Shown: positions 24,954 through 33,438, numbered from the stretch's first letter. The stretch: DNA of 64,000 nucleotides from Arthrobacter mobilis (GCF_012395835.1 NZ_JAAZSQ010000014.1:43673-107672); one strand, 5' to 3'. The notes: generated from the letters alone by a model not told the origin. Numbers and translations: made by a program.

Positions 24954-25477
24954 GGATGTTCTCCGGGCACCGGTCCGCTACCGGGGTGCGGGAGCAGGAT
25001 CACCGGCCGGTGCTGGTGGGAGGCCAGCCGCGCGGCCACCGAGCCGGTGACTTTTTCCGCCACCCAGTGGCCAAAGCCCGGTTCCCGGGTGCCGACGGCG
25101 ATGGCCAGCGCGTCCAGTTCCTCGGCCACCTTGTGCAGGGCCCGGGCCGGGGCCCCGGTGGTGTAGTGCAGCCGCCACGGCGCAGGGGAGCCGGCCAGGA
25201 CCTCCTCCAGCCGGGCGGCCATAAGCTCCTCGCCGGTGGGCCGCGAAGGGTCGTCGACCGCGTCGGGGTCCAGCGGGGTGGCCACCCACGTGCCGTCGGG
25301 GCGTTCGGCGGCAACGTGCTCCCCGTCCGCCCACACGCAGACCAGTGAGGCACCCATCCGGGCGGTGAGCACGGCAGCTGCCTGGACCACCTGCGGGTGC
25401 TGGCCGGGCAGTGTTCCGAACACCACCGTGGAACCGGCAGGTTCCCCGTGCCAGGGCCGCGGCACAATGATGCTCAC
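24950..25477 (-). CDS. UspA-family universal stress protein
   Basis: A 175-residue single-domain universal stress protein. It has the opening strand TVVFGTLPGQHPQVVQAAAVL, the central LVCVWADGEH strand and the C-terminal nucleotide-loop-like region IAVGTREPGFGHWVAEKVTG then GSVAARLASHQHRPVILLPH. The G-x9-G(S/T) pattern suggests ATP binding. The start is GTG 25477, overlapping the stop of a 14-codon upstream ORF by four bases (GTGA). It heads the crcB operon, so the protein may respond to fluoride or general stress; that is inferred from position. Confidence 0.85.
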   Translation of the reverse strand: MSIIVPRPWHGEPAGSTVVFGTLPGQHPQVVQAAAVLTARMGASLVCVWADGEHVAAERPDGTWVATPLDPDAVDDPSRPTGEELMAARLEEVLAGSPAPWRLHYTTGAPARALHKVAEELDALAIAVGTREPGFGHWVAEKVTGSVAARLASHQHRPVILLPHPGSGPVPGEHP

Positions 25478-25518
25478 CGGGGCCGCCTGGTGGGCGGCTC
25501 CGCCGGGGTGTGGGTCAT
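25474..25518 (-). CDS. Possible leaderless 14-residue leader peptide coupled to usp
   Basis: An ATG at 25518 opens a short ORF (MTHTPAEPPTRRPR) whose TGA overlaps the usp GTG. TTAAAT on the minus strand (25530-25525) lies six bases before the ATG, so the mRNA would begin at this ATG. The usp start has no good ribosome binding site of its own, so reinitiation from this mini-ORF is a reasonable way to translate it. The peptide itself need not have a function. Confidence 0.4.
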   Translation of the reverse strand: MTHTPAEPPTRRPR

Positions 25519-25671
25519 GCCGTCATTTAACCACGCCCCGTGGCCACGCTCCGCAGGACCTGCCGCGGCTGGCCGCCGTCGCTCCTGCGCCGACATTCCC
25601 GGCGGACATTCCCCCGGGCCGGCTTCCGCGGACAGGGCCAAACCGTTGGTACCGGCCGGTAACCTGCAGCC

Positions 25672-27150
25672 ATGGACAACCGCCACGGCACCTTCCGGTT
25701 CCCGGACCAGGGGAGCGGTTCCGTGCTGGAGGTCTGCCTCCACAAGCTGCTGCTGGACGCGTGGACCGGCCTGCCCAACGTCCCGGCTGCCGCTCCGGTG
25801 CCCGCACCGCACCCCGTCGTCGAACTTGCGCAGCAGCTGGCCGGCCAGGACATCGGTACCCTGGACGACGCCGGAACCATCGACTTCCTGAAGGGCGCCA
25901 CCCGCCTGCACAACATGGTCCAGTCCCTGGTCCTGGCGGCCCTGCACCGGTTCACGGTACTTCGTCCTGCCACCGGCAACGAGGCCGGCGCGGTGGACGG
26001 GTATTCCCGCTTTGCTGCAGGGGAAGTTTCCGCGGCCCTCGCCCTGGGTGAGGCAGCTGCCCGGAAGAACCTCAACGACGCCGCCTACATCTGCACCCAG
26101 CTGCCGGCGACGGCAGCCGCCATGGCCTCCGGGGAACTTGACCTGAAACGCGGCACAGCCATCGCCCGCGCCTCGGCGGACCTGCCGCCGGAGATCCTGC
26201 CGGAATTCGAAGCGGCAGCGGTCCCGGGCGCCGGCACCATCACCAGGCAGGGCGTCGAAGCGCGGGCCCGAACCGCCCGGCACCACCTGCATCCGGAACC
26301 GCTCCAGGAGCGCCACCGGCGCGCCTACGGGTCCCGCGACGTCGCCCTGGTGCCCCTGGAGGACGGGATGGCCGAGGTCTGGATCCGCACCGGCGCGGAC
26401 AAGGCCTTCCTGATCTACCACCGCGTCCAGGCCCTGGCCCGCTCGCTGCAAGGCCCCGGCGAGGCCCGGATCCTGCCGCAGCTGCGCGCCGACGTGGTCA
26501 CCGACCTGCTCCTTGGAACCGGGACCGGGCGGACGCGGGCAGCGGGCACGGCGGACATGGTGCGGTGCACCCGGTGCGGGCGCAGGCCGGGCGCCGGCCC
26601 GACGGTGGCGGGCGTCGCGGTGACCTTGTCGCTGGAAACGGCCGCCGGCCTCAGCAACCAGCCGGGCAGCCTCGCCGGCTACGGCCCCATCCCGGCAGCA
26701 CGGGCGAGGGAGCTGGCCGCGCTGGCAAAATCCTGGCTCCCCGTCCTCACCGACGGCAACGGCCGGGCCATAGCCGCCGCAGCCAGGCTCCGCATTGCGC
26801 CGGAGTGGCTCAAACGCCAAGTGCGGCTGCGGGACCGGCGCTGCCGCTTCCCCGGCTGCCGCCGCGCGGCCGTCTACTGCGACATCGACCATGTCACCGC
26901 CTGGAAGGACGGCGGGGAAACCGTTTTGGAAAACCTGCAGTGCCTCTGCGACGTCCACCACGCGGCCAAGCAGCACGGCGGATGGACGGCGAGGCCCGGG
27001 CCGGACGGGCGCATTCAGTGGACCGCCCCCACCGGACACCGCTACACCACGGACCCGGACGACGATGGGGACATCGCCCTGCCGGTTGCGGACGTGCAGG
27101 CGGAGCCCGCCGGCGGGGAACCCGGGCCGGAGGCACCGCCGCCGTTCTGA
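25672..27150 (+). CDS. DUF222 / HNH endonuclease-domain protein
   Basis: A 492-residue protein of the DUF222-HNH group that is amplified in Arthrobacter and mycobacteria. Residues about 60-330 are the helical DUF222 region (RASADLPPEILPEFEAAA). The C-terminal HNH nuclease domain is intact: RDRRCRFPGCRRAAVYCDID followed by HVTAWKDGG, NLQCLCDVHHAAKQHGGW, with His, Asn, His and two CxxC-like zinc pairs. Its biological role is not settled; the group is often thought to be mobile. ATG 25672 is six bases after TAACCT (leaderless). No terminal repeats were seen around it. Confidence 0.88.
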   Translation: MDNRHGTFRFPDQGSGSVLEVCLHKLLLDAWTGLPNVPAAAPVPAPHPVVELAQQLAGQDIGTLDDAGTIDFLKGATRLHNMVQSLVLAALHRFTVLRPATGNEAGAVDGYSRFAAGEVSAALALGEAAARKNLNDAAYICTQLPATAAAMASGELDLKRGTAIARASADLPPEILPEFEAAAVPGAGTITRQGVEARARTARHHLHPEPLQERHRRAYGSRDVALVPLEDGMAEVWIRTGADKAFLIYHRVQALARSLQGPGEARILPQLRADVVTDLLLGTGTGRTRAAGTADMVRCTRCGRRPGAGPTVAGVAVTLSLETAAGLSNQPGSLAGYGPIPAARARELAALAKSWLPVLTDGNGRAIAAAARLRIAPEWLKRQVRLRDRRCRFPGCRRAAVYCDIDHVTAWKDGGETVLENLQCLCDVHHAAKQHGGWTARPGPDGRIQWTAPTGHRYTTDPDDDGDIALPVADVQAEPAGGEPGPEAPPPF

Positions 27151-27225
27151 CCGGGCGGAACCGCTGTGCCGCCGGCCAGCTGCCGGGGACAATAACAAGA
27201 GGGACCCATGCCGAAGGGAAGCACC

Positions 27226-27501
27226 ATGTGCCGCAATATCCACCAGCTGTACAACTTCGAGCCGGCCGCCACCAGCGCCGAGGTCGAGGCAGCCGCCCTG
27301 CAGTACGTGCGCAAGGTCAGCGGCAGCACCAAGCCGTCCAAGGCCAACGAGGCTGCCTTCAACGAGGCGGTGCACCAGATCGCGCACATCACCCAGCACC
27401 TGCTCGACTCGCTGGTCACCACCACGCCGCCCAAAAACCGCGAGGAGGAGGCCGCCAAGGCCCGCGCCCGGTCACTGGCACGCTTCGGCGCCGCCGGATA
27501 G
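27226..27501 (+). CDS. DUF2277-family small protein
   Basis: A 91-residue soluble protein that begins with the family signature MCRNIHQLYNFEPAATSAEV and continues with ALQYVRKVSGSTKPSKANEA and a helical C-terminus. DUF2277 proteins are widespread in actinobacteria and other soil bacteria but have no known function. ATG 27226 has GAAGGGAAG upstream and gives the exact family N-terminus, so the in-frame ATG at 27208 is rejected. Convergent with copA. Confidence 0.88.
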   Translation: MCRNIHQLYNFEPAATSAEVEAAALQYVRKVSGSTKPSKANEAAFNEAVHQIAHITQHLLDSLVTTTPPKNREEEAAKARARSLARFGAAG

Positions 27502-27552
27502 CAGGCCAGGACCCGGGGAAGGCCTTGATCCCTTCCGGCCCGTCCGGCAGGC

Positions 27553-29919
27553 TCAGGCCCGGGCGCCGAAGCGGCGCAGCCGCAGCGAGTTCGCCACCAC
27601 CAGCACGGAACTGGCGGCCATGGCGGCCCCGGCGATCATCGGGTTCAGCAGGCCCAGCGCCGCCACCGGAATGCCCAGCGTGTTGTACGCGAAGGCCCAG
27701 AACAGGTTGGCCTTGATCGTGGCCAGCGTCCGCCGGCTCAATTCGATCGCCTGGACCACCTGGCCCAGGTCGCTGCCCATGACCGTAATGTCCGCCGCCT
27801 CGATGGCCACGTCCGTCCCCGAGCCCATGGCAATGCCCAGGTCCGCCTGGGCCAGCGCCGCGGCGTCGTTCACGCCGTCGCCGACCATCGCCACGGTCCG
27901 GCCGGCCTCCTGCAGCCCCCTGACCGCCTCCACCTTGCCCTCGGGCCGCACCTCCGCGTAGACGTCGCCGGCGGCAATGCCGACGGCGGCGGCCACGTGG
28001 GCGGCCACGGCGGCGTTGTCCCCGGTGAGCAGGACCGGGCGCAGCCCGAGCTCCTTCAGCCGCCGGACGGCCGCGGCCGAGCCGTCCTTGACCGTGTCGC
28101 GGAGGCTGATTATGCCGGCCGGTTCGCCGTCCACCGCCAGCCAGATGGCGGTGGCCCCGGAATCCTGCAGTGCGGCGAAGGCCTGCTGCTGCGCGGCGGA
28201 CGGGACAATGCCGTTTTCCTCCAGCCAGCCGGTGCGCCCGGCCACCAGCGCCAGGGCAGGGCCGCCGTCGTACGCCGCCGTGCCGCGCACGCCCCCGCCG
28301 GGGGCGCTGTGGAAGCCGGCCGGCACCGGCAGCGGGCCCGCGGCGCGGGCCGCCTCGACCACCGCCTTGGCAATCGGATGCTCCGAGCCGGCCTCCACCG
28401 CCCCGGCCAGCGCCAGCACCTCGGCGTCGCTGCGCCCGTCCAGGGCGGCGACGCCGGTGACCGCCAGCCGGCCGGTGGTCACCGTGCCGGTCTTGTCCAG
28501 CAGGATGGTGTCCACGTGCCGGGTGTCCTCGAGGATCTGCGGGCCCTTGATCAGGATGCCCAGCTGGGACGCGCGCCCGGTGCCGACCAGCAGGGCGGTG
28601 GGGGTGGCCAGGCCCAGGGCGCACGGGCAGGCGATGACCAGCACGGTCACCGCGGCGGTAAAGGCCGCCTGCAGGTCGCCGCTGAAGAGCATCCACAGCC
28701 CGAACGCGGCGGCGGCGATGGCCACCACGATGGGGACGAACACCGCGCTGATCCGGTCGGCCAGCCGGGCGATCGGTGCCTTGCCGGCCTGGGCCTGGCT
28801 GACCAGCCGGGCCATCTGCGCCAGCGTGGTTTCCGAGCCGGTCCGGGTGGCGCGCACCAGCAACCGGCCCGAGGTGTTGATGGTTGCGCCGATCACGGTG
28901 TCGTCCACGTCCACCTCGACCGGAACGGATTCGCCGGTGATCAGCGAGGTGTCCACGGCGGAACGGCCCTGGATGACGTAACCGTCGGTGGCGATCTTCT
29001 CGCCCGGGCGGACCACGAACTCGTCCCCGGGCACCAGCTGGCCGGCGGGGATCCTGGTTTCGACGCCGCCGCGCAGCACGGTGGCTTCCTTGGCGCCGAG
29101 GTTCAGCAGCGCCCTGAGCGCGCTGCCGGCCTTCTGCTTGGCACTGGCCTCCAGGTAGCGGCCCAGCAGCAGGAAGGTCACCACCACGGCGGCGGTTTCG
29201 AAGTACAGGCCGTGGCCGGCCATCTCGGCGTGCCCGTGTGCGGTCATCATCGGATCCATGCCCAGCTGCCAGGCGGAGAAGACGAAGGCTGCGAGCACGC
29301 CGAGGGAGACCAGGGTGTCCATGGTGGAGGCCAGGTGCCGGGCGTTGACGGCGGCGGCGCGGTGGAACGGCCAGGCGGACCAGAAGACCACCGGGGCCGA
29401 GAGGAGCAGGGCGGCCCAGCCCCAGTGCGGGAACTGGGCGCCGGGGACCATGGCGATGATGAAGACCGGAATGGTCAGGGCGGCGGCGGTCCACAGGCGC
29501 GGGCGCAGCCGGGCGGCGGTGCCGCCGTGGGCGAGGTGGTCCTCGGGACGGCCCAACCCGTGCTGTCCGGTTTCGACGGCCTCCGGTGCCGGACGTGCGC
29601 CGCCCCGGGTTTCCGCTGGTGCAACAGCCGTTGGCGGACCGGCAGGTGCGGGGGCTTCCTTCAGCCGGGCCTTGTAGCCAATGGCATTGACGGTGTCGAC
29701 GATCTGCTGGTCGGTGACGTCCGCGGGCACGGTGACCTGGGCGGCCTCGAGCGGGAGGTTGACGCTGGCGGAGACGCCCTCGATCTTGCCGAGCTTGCGC
29801 TCCACGCGGTTCACGCAGGAGGCACAGGTCATGCCCTCGATCTCAAGTTCGACCAGCCGGGTGTCCGGCTTCCCGGCGTTGCCGGCGCCGCCGGCAGCGG
29901 TGCCCGTCTGCTGGACCAT
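27553..29919 (-). CDS. copA: Copper-exporting P1B-type ATPase
   Basis: A 788-residue copper-translocating ATPase. An N-terminal HMA domain (EIEGMTCASCVNRVERKLGK, residues 25-44) binds Cu(I). Transport motif CPC is in VIACPCALGLATPTALL; the actuator loop is TGESVPVEV; phosphorylation Asp is in LLDKTGTVTTG; the SEHPIAKAVV loop and the hinge MVGDGVNDAAAL complete the catalytic set. It pumps Cu(I) out of the cytoplasm. Third gene of the csoR-copZ-copA transcript, after a 113-base gap that holds a stable hairpin (29955-29991). Confidence 0.96.
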   Translation of the reverse strand: MVQQTGTAAGGAGNAGKPDTRLVELEIEGMTCASCVNRVERKLGKIEGVSASVNLPLEAAQVTVPADVTDQQIVDTVNAIGYKARLKEAPAPAGPPTAVAPAETRGGARPAPEAVETGQHGLGRPEDHLAHGGTAARLRPRLWTAAALTIPVFIIAMVPGAQFPHWGWAALLLSAPVVFWSAWPFHRAAAVNARHLASTMDTLVSLGVLAAFVFSAWQLGMDPMMTAHGHAEMAGHGLYFETAAVVVTFLLLGRYLEASAKQKAGSALRALLNLGAKEATVLRGGVETRIPAGQLVPGDEFVVRPGEKIATDGYVIQGRSAVDTSLITGESVPVEVDVDDTVIGATINTSGRLLVRATRTGSETTLAQMARLVSQAQAGKAPIARLADRISAVFVPIVVAIAAAAFGLWMLFSGDLQAAFTAAVTVLVIACPCALGLATPTALLVGTGRASQLGILIKGPQILEDTRHVDTILLDKTGTVTTGRLAVTGVAALDGRSDAEVLALAGAVEAGSEHPIAKAVVEAARAAGPLPVPAGFHSAPGGGVRGTAAYDGGPALALVAGRTGWLEENGIVPSAAQQQAFAALQDSGATAIWLAVDGEPAGIISLRDTVKDGSAAAVRRLKELGLRPVLLTGDNAAVAAHVAAAVGIAAGDVYAEVRPEGKVEAVRGLQEAGRTVAMVGDGVNDAAALAQADLGIAMGSGTDVAIEAADITVMGSDLGQVVQAIELSRRTLATIKANLFWAFAYNTLGIPVAALGLLNPMIAGAAMAASSVLVVANSLRLRRFGARA

Positions 29920-29954
29920 GGAACCTCGTTTCGTCTCTGGCGCGCCGGCGGTGC

Positions 29955-29991
29955 GGCGGCGGTTCCCCGGGGTGCCCGGGAAACCGCCGCC
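29955..29991 (-). other. Hairpin between copZ and copA
   Basis: 17-bp arms (29955-29971 and 29975-29991) with one mismatch and a three-base loop. In the copper-operon mRNA this would lie after copZ and before copA. It probably acts as a partial terminator or a processing/stability element, giving more CopZ than CopA. Confidence 0.55.
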
Positions 29992-30032
29992 GGGGTGCGG
30001 GCGCCTGGCGCCGGGGAGCGCGGCCGGGCCGC

Positions 30033-30257
30033 TCAGGCGTCGGCGGCAACCACGAGGTAGCCGGCTTCGGCCACTGCCTCGCCGATCTGCTCCGGGTCCA
30101 GTGCTCCCTCGGAGGTGACGGTGGCGGTGGAAATGCCGCCCTTGTTCAGGTCGATGTCCACGTGCTGGACGCCCTCGAGGGAGGTCAGCTCCTCGGTCAC
30201 GGCGTCGATGCAGTGGCCGCAGGTCATCCCGTCGATGCTGATCCGGGTAATGGTCAT
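30033..30257 (-). CDS. copZ: Copper chaperone CopZ (HMA domain)
   Basis: A 74-residue single heavy-metal-associated domain: ISIDGMTCGHCIDAVTEEL with the metal-binding Cys-Gly-His-Cys and the family beta-alpha-beta pattern through VQHVDIDLNKGG and IGEAVAEAGYLV. CopZ carries Cu(I) to CopA and to the CsoR sensor. It has AAGGAGAACACC before the ATG. It lies 27 bases after csoR on the same strand. Confidence 0.94.
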   Translation of the reverse strand: MTITRISIDGMTCGHCIDAVTEELTSLEGVQHVDIDLNKGGISTATVTSEGALDPEQIGEAVAEAGYLVVAADA

Positions 30258-30284
30258 GGTGTTCTCCTTCTCCAGGCGGGGCGG

Positions 30285-30668
30285 TCAGCGCAGCAGCCGG
30301 CCGATGGCGTCCGCGGCTTCCTTGACTTTGTCCTGCACCAGCTGCGGATTCCCGGTGGCTTCGGCATCCCGGGCCGCACCGACGACGCAGTGGGCGATGT
30401 GGTCCTCGAGCAGGCCGAGGCTGACGGCGTGCAGGGCCTTGTTGATGGCCGAAACCTGCGTCAGGATGTCGATGCAGTACTTGTCCTCGTCCACCATGCG
30501 CGCGATGCCGCGGACCTGGCCTTCGATGCGCTTGAGCCGGCGCAGGTAGGCGGCCTTGTCCACGGTATAGGCGTGGCCGACATGCGCATCAGGCGCCCCG
30601 GAATCCGGGCCGCCTGATACGGCGTCCGCCGCGGCCAGGGCCTGGGCGATGTCCTTCTCGATGGTCAT
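30285..30668 (-). CDS. csoR: Copper-sensing repressor CsoR
   Basis: A 127-residue CsoR/RcnR-family repressor. The family helix RRLKRIEGQVRGIARMVDED is followed by the Cu(I) ligands in the X-Cys-His-Cys pattern: Cys in KYCIDIL, then His and Cys in LLEDHIAHC. The N-terminal 35 residues form a His/Asp/Gly-containing extension. Apo-CsoR binds its operator and copper releases it. ATG 30668 lies six bases after TACAGT, so the message is leaderless. The operator overlaps this promoter, so the operon represses itself. Confidence 0.94.
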   Translation of the reverse strand: MTIEKDIAQALAAADAVSGGPDSGAPDAHVGHAYTVDKAAYLRRLKRIEGQVRGIARMVDEDKYCIDILTQVSAINKALHAVSLGLLEDHIAHCVVGAARDAEATGNPQLVQDKVKEAADAIGRLLR

Positions 30669-30674
30669 GGACCA

Positions 30675-30703
30675 ACTGTATACCCCTGCAGGGTATGAAT
30701 CAA
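30675..30703 (-). promoter_or_regulatory. csoR-copZ-copA promoter with CsoR operator
   Basis: On the minus strand -35 TTGATT (30703-30698) and -10 TACAGT (30680-30675) are 17 bases apart. The spacer carries ATACCC-CTGCA-GGGTAT (30680-30696), the classic CsoR box. Bound repressor would cover the promoter completely. Confidence 0.88.
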
Positions 30704-32220
30704 CCGGAATGCGCCTGCCGCGGCTGCGGCCGCAGCGACCAGTACGCCCAGGCGGAGGTGGCGAGCATCAGCCCCGCGCCGATCCCGGCCGTGACGGCGA
30801 CACCGCTGTCGAAGGCGTGGAAGGCCGACGCCAGCAGTGCCTCGGCGGTGCCGGCCGGTAGGTCCGCCGCGGTATTGACGGCGCCGCCCAGCGTCTCGCC
30901 GGCGGCCGCCGCCTGCTCCGGCGTCAGGCCGGCCGGCAGGTCGATGTGGGTCCGGTAGGAGGAGACCAGGATGCTGCCCAGCAGGGCGGTGCCGAAGACC
31001 GAACCGACTTCATAGGCCGTTTCCGACACGGCCGAGGCAGCGCCGGCCTTGGCCGCGGGCACGCTGGCGAGGACCAGGTCGTTGGACAGCGTCTCGGATG
31101 CGCCGACGCCGGCGCCAAGCAGGGCAAAGGCTGCCATCAAGGTGCCGGCCGGGGCGCCCTGGCCGGCCGTGGCCACCATCGAGTAGGCGCCGGCCGAGAG
31201 CAGCAGCGCCCCGGCGACCACCAGGTGCGCCGGCACGCGCCGCACCAGCCGCACCACGAGGAACCCGGCGGCGATGGTGATGGCCAGGCCCGGCAGCAGC
31301 ACCAGGCCTGCGTCCAGCGGGCTGAGGCCGAGCACCAGCTGCAGGTGCTGGGAGACGAAGTACAGGAACCCCACGAGTGCGAAGATGGCCAGCAGGTTCA
31401 CCAGCACCGCGCCGGTGAACGGGCGGACACGGAACAGCCTCACATCCAGCATGGGGTCCGGCCGCTCCAGCTGGCGGCGGGTGAACAGCCAGCCGGCCAG
31501 CAGCCCGAGGCCGGCTGCGGCGGCGGTCTTGGCCAGGCTGCCGTCATGGGCCAGGTTCTTGATCGCGTAGACCAGCGGCAGCATGGTCAGCACGGACAGC
31601 ACAATGCCGGGCACGTCGACCCTGCCGGGATTCGGGTCCTTGCTCTCGGGCACGAACAGCGGGACCAGCACCAGCATGGCCGCCAGCACCGGCACGGCCA
31701 GCAGGAAGACCGAGCCCCACCAGAAGTGCTCGAGCAGCATGCCGCCCACCAGCGGGCCGACGGCGGCCCCGGCGGAGAAGCCCGCCGCCCACACCGCAAT
31801 GGCCAGGCGGCGCTGGCTGCGGTCGGTGAAGATATTGCGGATCAGCGAGAGCGTGGCGGGCATCAGCATGGAGCCGAAAATCCCCAGTCCGGCCCGGGCC
31901 GCCAGCAGCATTTCGGCGCTGGGGGCGAAGGCGGCCACGGCGGACAGGGCCGCGAAGCCGGCACCGCCGAGCATCAGCATCCGCCGGCGCCCGAACCTGT
32001 CCCCGAGGCTGCCCATGGCCACCAGCAGGCCGGCCAGTACCAGCGGGTAGATGTCGATGATCCACAGCAGCATGGTGCCGGTGGTGCTGAAGGCCAGCGA
32101 AATCGAGGGCAGGGCGAAGCTGAGCACCGTGTTGTCGACGGCGACCAGCAGGACCGGAAGCATCAGGACGGCGAGCGCCGTCCATTCCTTGCGGCCGGCG
32201 CGCAGTTCGAGGGCGAGCAT
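30700..32220 (-). CDS. DHA2-family (EmrB/QacA) MFS drug exporter
   Basis: A 506-residue 14-TM major facilitator. Hallmarks of the DHA2 group are TM1 motif VLLVAVDNTVLSFALPSI with Asp, motif A MGSLGDRFGRRRMLMLGG, and motif C-like GFSAGAAVGPLVGGMLL. It likely expels cationic dyes, biocides or antibiotics. ATG 32220 has AAGGAG six bases upstream. It diverges from a TetR repressor, with a dyad covering its -10 box, the usual drug-inducible arrangement. Its 3' end stops 32 bases from the csoR start on the same strand. Confidence 0.9.
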   Translation of the reverse strand: MLALELRAGRKEWTALAVLMLPVLLVAVDNTVLSFALPSISLAFSTTGTMLLWIIDIYPLVLAGLLVAMGSLGDRFGRRRMLMLGGAGFAALSAVAAFAPSAEMLLAARAGLGIFGSMLMPATLSLIRNIFTDRSQRRLAIAVWAAGFSAGAAVGPLVGGMLLEHFWWGSVFLLAVPVLAAMLVLVPLFVPESKDPNPGRVDVPGIVLSVLTMLPLVYAIKNLAHDGSLAKTAAAAGLGLLAGWLFTRRQLERPDPMLDVRLFRVRPFTGAVLVNLLAIFALVGFLYFVSQHLQLVLGLSPLDAGLVLLPGLAITIAAGFLVVRLVRRVPAHLVVAGALLLSAGAYSMVATAGQGAPAGTLMAAFALLGAGVGASETLSNDLVLASVPAAKAGAASAVSETAYEVGSVFGTALLGSILVSSYRTHIDLPAGLTPEQAAAAGETLGGAVNTAADLPAGTAEALLASAFHAFDSGVAVTAGIGAGLMLATSAWAYWSLRPQPRQAHSG

Positions 32221-32250
32221 GGTGTCTCCTTGAATCGTGGGTCCGCCCTT

Positions 32251-32274
32251 ACTATACCGTCTGGACGGTTTAGT
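32251..32274. promoter_or_regulatory. TetR-type operator between divergent exporter and regulator
   Basis: ACTAnACCGTC-TG-GACGGTnTAGT, 11-bp arms with one mismatch. The left arm includes the -10 (TATAGT on the minus strand, 32256-32251) of the MFS gene. A separate TAGGAT at 32293-32298 serves the tetR gene. Confidence 0.8.
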
Positions 32275-32304
32275 GGCAAAGCGGCGGCGACGTAGGATGG
32301 AGCC

Positions 32305-32844
32305 ATGTCCAGTGCCAAAGACCGCATCCTCGACAGCTTCGAAGACATCCTGATCAAGGAAGGGGAGCGGGCCGCCACCATGGATGCGGTGGCAGCGGCC
32401 GCCGGGGTCTCCAAGGGCGGGCTGCTGTACCACTTCCGTTCCAAGGAGGCGATGGTCCAGGCCCTCTGCGAGCGCCTCGAGGCGCTGACCGCGGCGGAGT
32501 CGGAGCTGATCGTGTCAGCACCCGAGGGGGCGGCGCGCTACTACGTCAGGACGTCCCGGTACATCGACTCACCGCTGGACCGGGCCATCGTGGCGGTGGC
32601 GCGGCTGGTCCAGCAGGGCCATCCGGCGGCGGTGCAGACCTTCGCCCGGGTCCAGGAGGTGTGGCTGGGGGCGCTCGAATCCTGCCTGGGCAGCCGGGCG
32701 CTGGCGCAGGCAGTCAAGCTGATGGGCGACGGGCTGTACTACAGCGCGACGTTCTTCTCCGCCGGCACCACCGGTCCCCGGGTCACCGACGAGGAACTGG
32801 AAGCGGTGCTGGAGCAGGTGGACGCGCTCGTGGCGCGCAAGTAG
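32305..32844 (+). CDS. TetR-family transcriptional regulator
   Basis: A 179-residue TetR repressor. The N-terminal HTH is typical: AKDRILDSFEDILIKEGERA, then TMDAVAAAAGVSKGGLLYHF and RSKEAMVQAL. The C-terminal domain resembles TetR_C members that sense hydrophobic drugs. ATG 32305 follows TAGGAT by six bases, a leaderless start. It probably represses the divergent DHA2 exporter, and itself, through the dyad at 32251-32274. A short stem-loop (32846-32860) follows its stop. Confidence 0.9.
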   Translation: MSSAKDRILDSFEDILIKEGERAATMDAVAAAAGVSKGGLLYHFRSKEAMVQALCERLEALTAAESELIVSAPEGAARYYVRTSRYIDSPLDRAIVAVARLVQQGHPAAVQTFARVQEVWLGALESCLGSRALAQAVKLMGDGLYYSATFFSAGTTGPRVTDEELEAVLEQVDALVARK

Positions 32845-32845
32845 C

Positions 32846-32860
32846 GCTCCCTGAGGGAGC
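32846..32860. terminator. Short stem-loop between tetR and arsC
   Basis: GCTCCC-TGA-GGGAGC, six perfect pairs, between the convergent stops. Weak and without a U tract, so only a tentative terminator. Confidence 0.3.
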
Positions 32861-32870
32861 CCGCTGAACG

Positions 32871-33305
32871 CTAGCTGGCGTCCGGATGGCGGGCGGGCAG
32901 CAGCTCGGTGAGCAGCTGCTGGACGCGGCCCTTGATCTCGTCCCGCACCGGCCGCAGGGCCGCCAGGTCCTTGCCGGCGGTGTCCTCCAGGTCCCAGTCC
33001 TCGTAGCGCCGGCCCGGGACCACCGGGCATTCCTCGCGGGAGCCGAGGGTGACCACGAGGTGGGCCCGCTCCAGGTCCTCCTTGGTCAGCGCCTTGGGCT
33101 GTTCGGCGGAGATGTCGACGCCGTCCTCGGCCATGGCCGCCACGACGTCCGGGTTGGCCCGGCGCGCCGGCCGCAGGCCGGCCGAGCGGACCTCGACGGT
33201 GCCGCGGGCCAGCTGGGCCAGGTAGCCGGCAGCCATCTGGGAACGGCCGGCATTGCGCTCGCAGACGAAGAGGACGCTGGGCTTGGCGGCATCGGTGTCG
33301 GTCAT
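32871..33305 (-). CDS. arsC: Arsenate reductase, low-molecular-weight phosphatase type
   Basis: A 144-residue LMW-PTP-fold enzyme with an intact P-loop C-x5-R-S in VLFVCERNAGRSQMAAGYL near residues 12-30, followed by VEVRSAGLRPARRANPDVVAAM and the conserved VVTLGSREECPVVPG region with Cys. The C-terminal segment YEDWDLEDTAGKDLAALRPV holds the Asp-Pro-like acid loop. This pattern fits ArsC that reduces arsenate to arsenite with thioredoxin or mycothiol. ATG 33305 lies six bases after AATAAT (leaderless). It diverges from a paralogue; no arsB/acr3 or arsR is in the window. Confidence 0.82.
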   Translation of the reverse strand: MTDTDAAKPSVLFVCERNAGRSQMAAGYLAQLARGTVEVRSAGLRPARRANPDVVAAMAEDGVDISAEQPKALTKEDLERAHLVVTLGSREECPVVPGRRYEDWDLEDTAGKDLAALRPVRDEIKGRVQQLLTELLPARHPDAS

Positions 33306-33438
33306 GGGGCTATTATTCGCTGGTACCCGGTGCCCTGAACAGCCTTGGCGCCGGATCCTTACTGGAATCGGAGAAGCGGCAGGGACCCCGTCCCGAGCCT
33401 GCGAGGGAAAGGGGAAGCTGCTGAACGGAAAGCAGCCC

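Noticed and set aside
25478..25671. Fluoride riboswitch upstream of usp-crcB
   Set aside because: The short ATGACGGCATGACCC stretch vaguely resembles the motif, but the required helices and pseudoknot are not there.
25672..27150. Mobile element around the DUF222/HNH gene
   Set aside because: The family may be mobile, but I saw no terminal inverted or target-site repeats.
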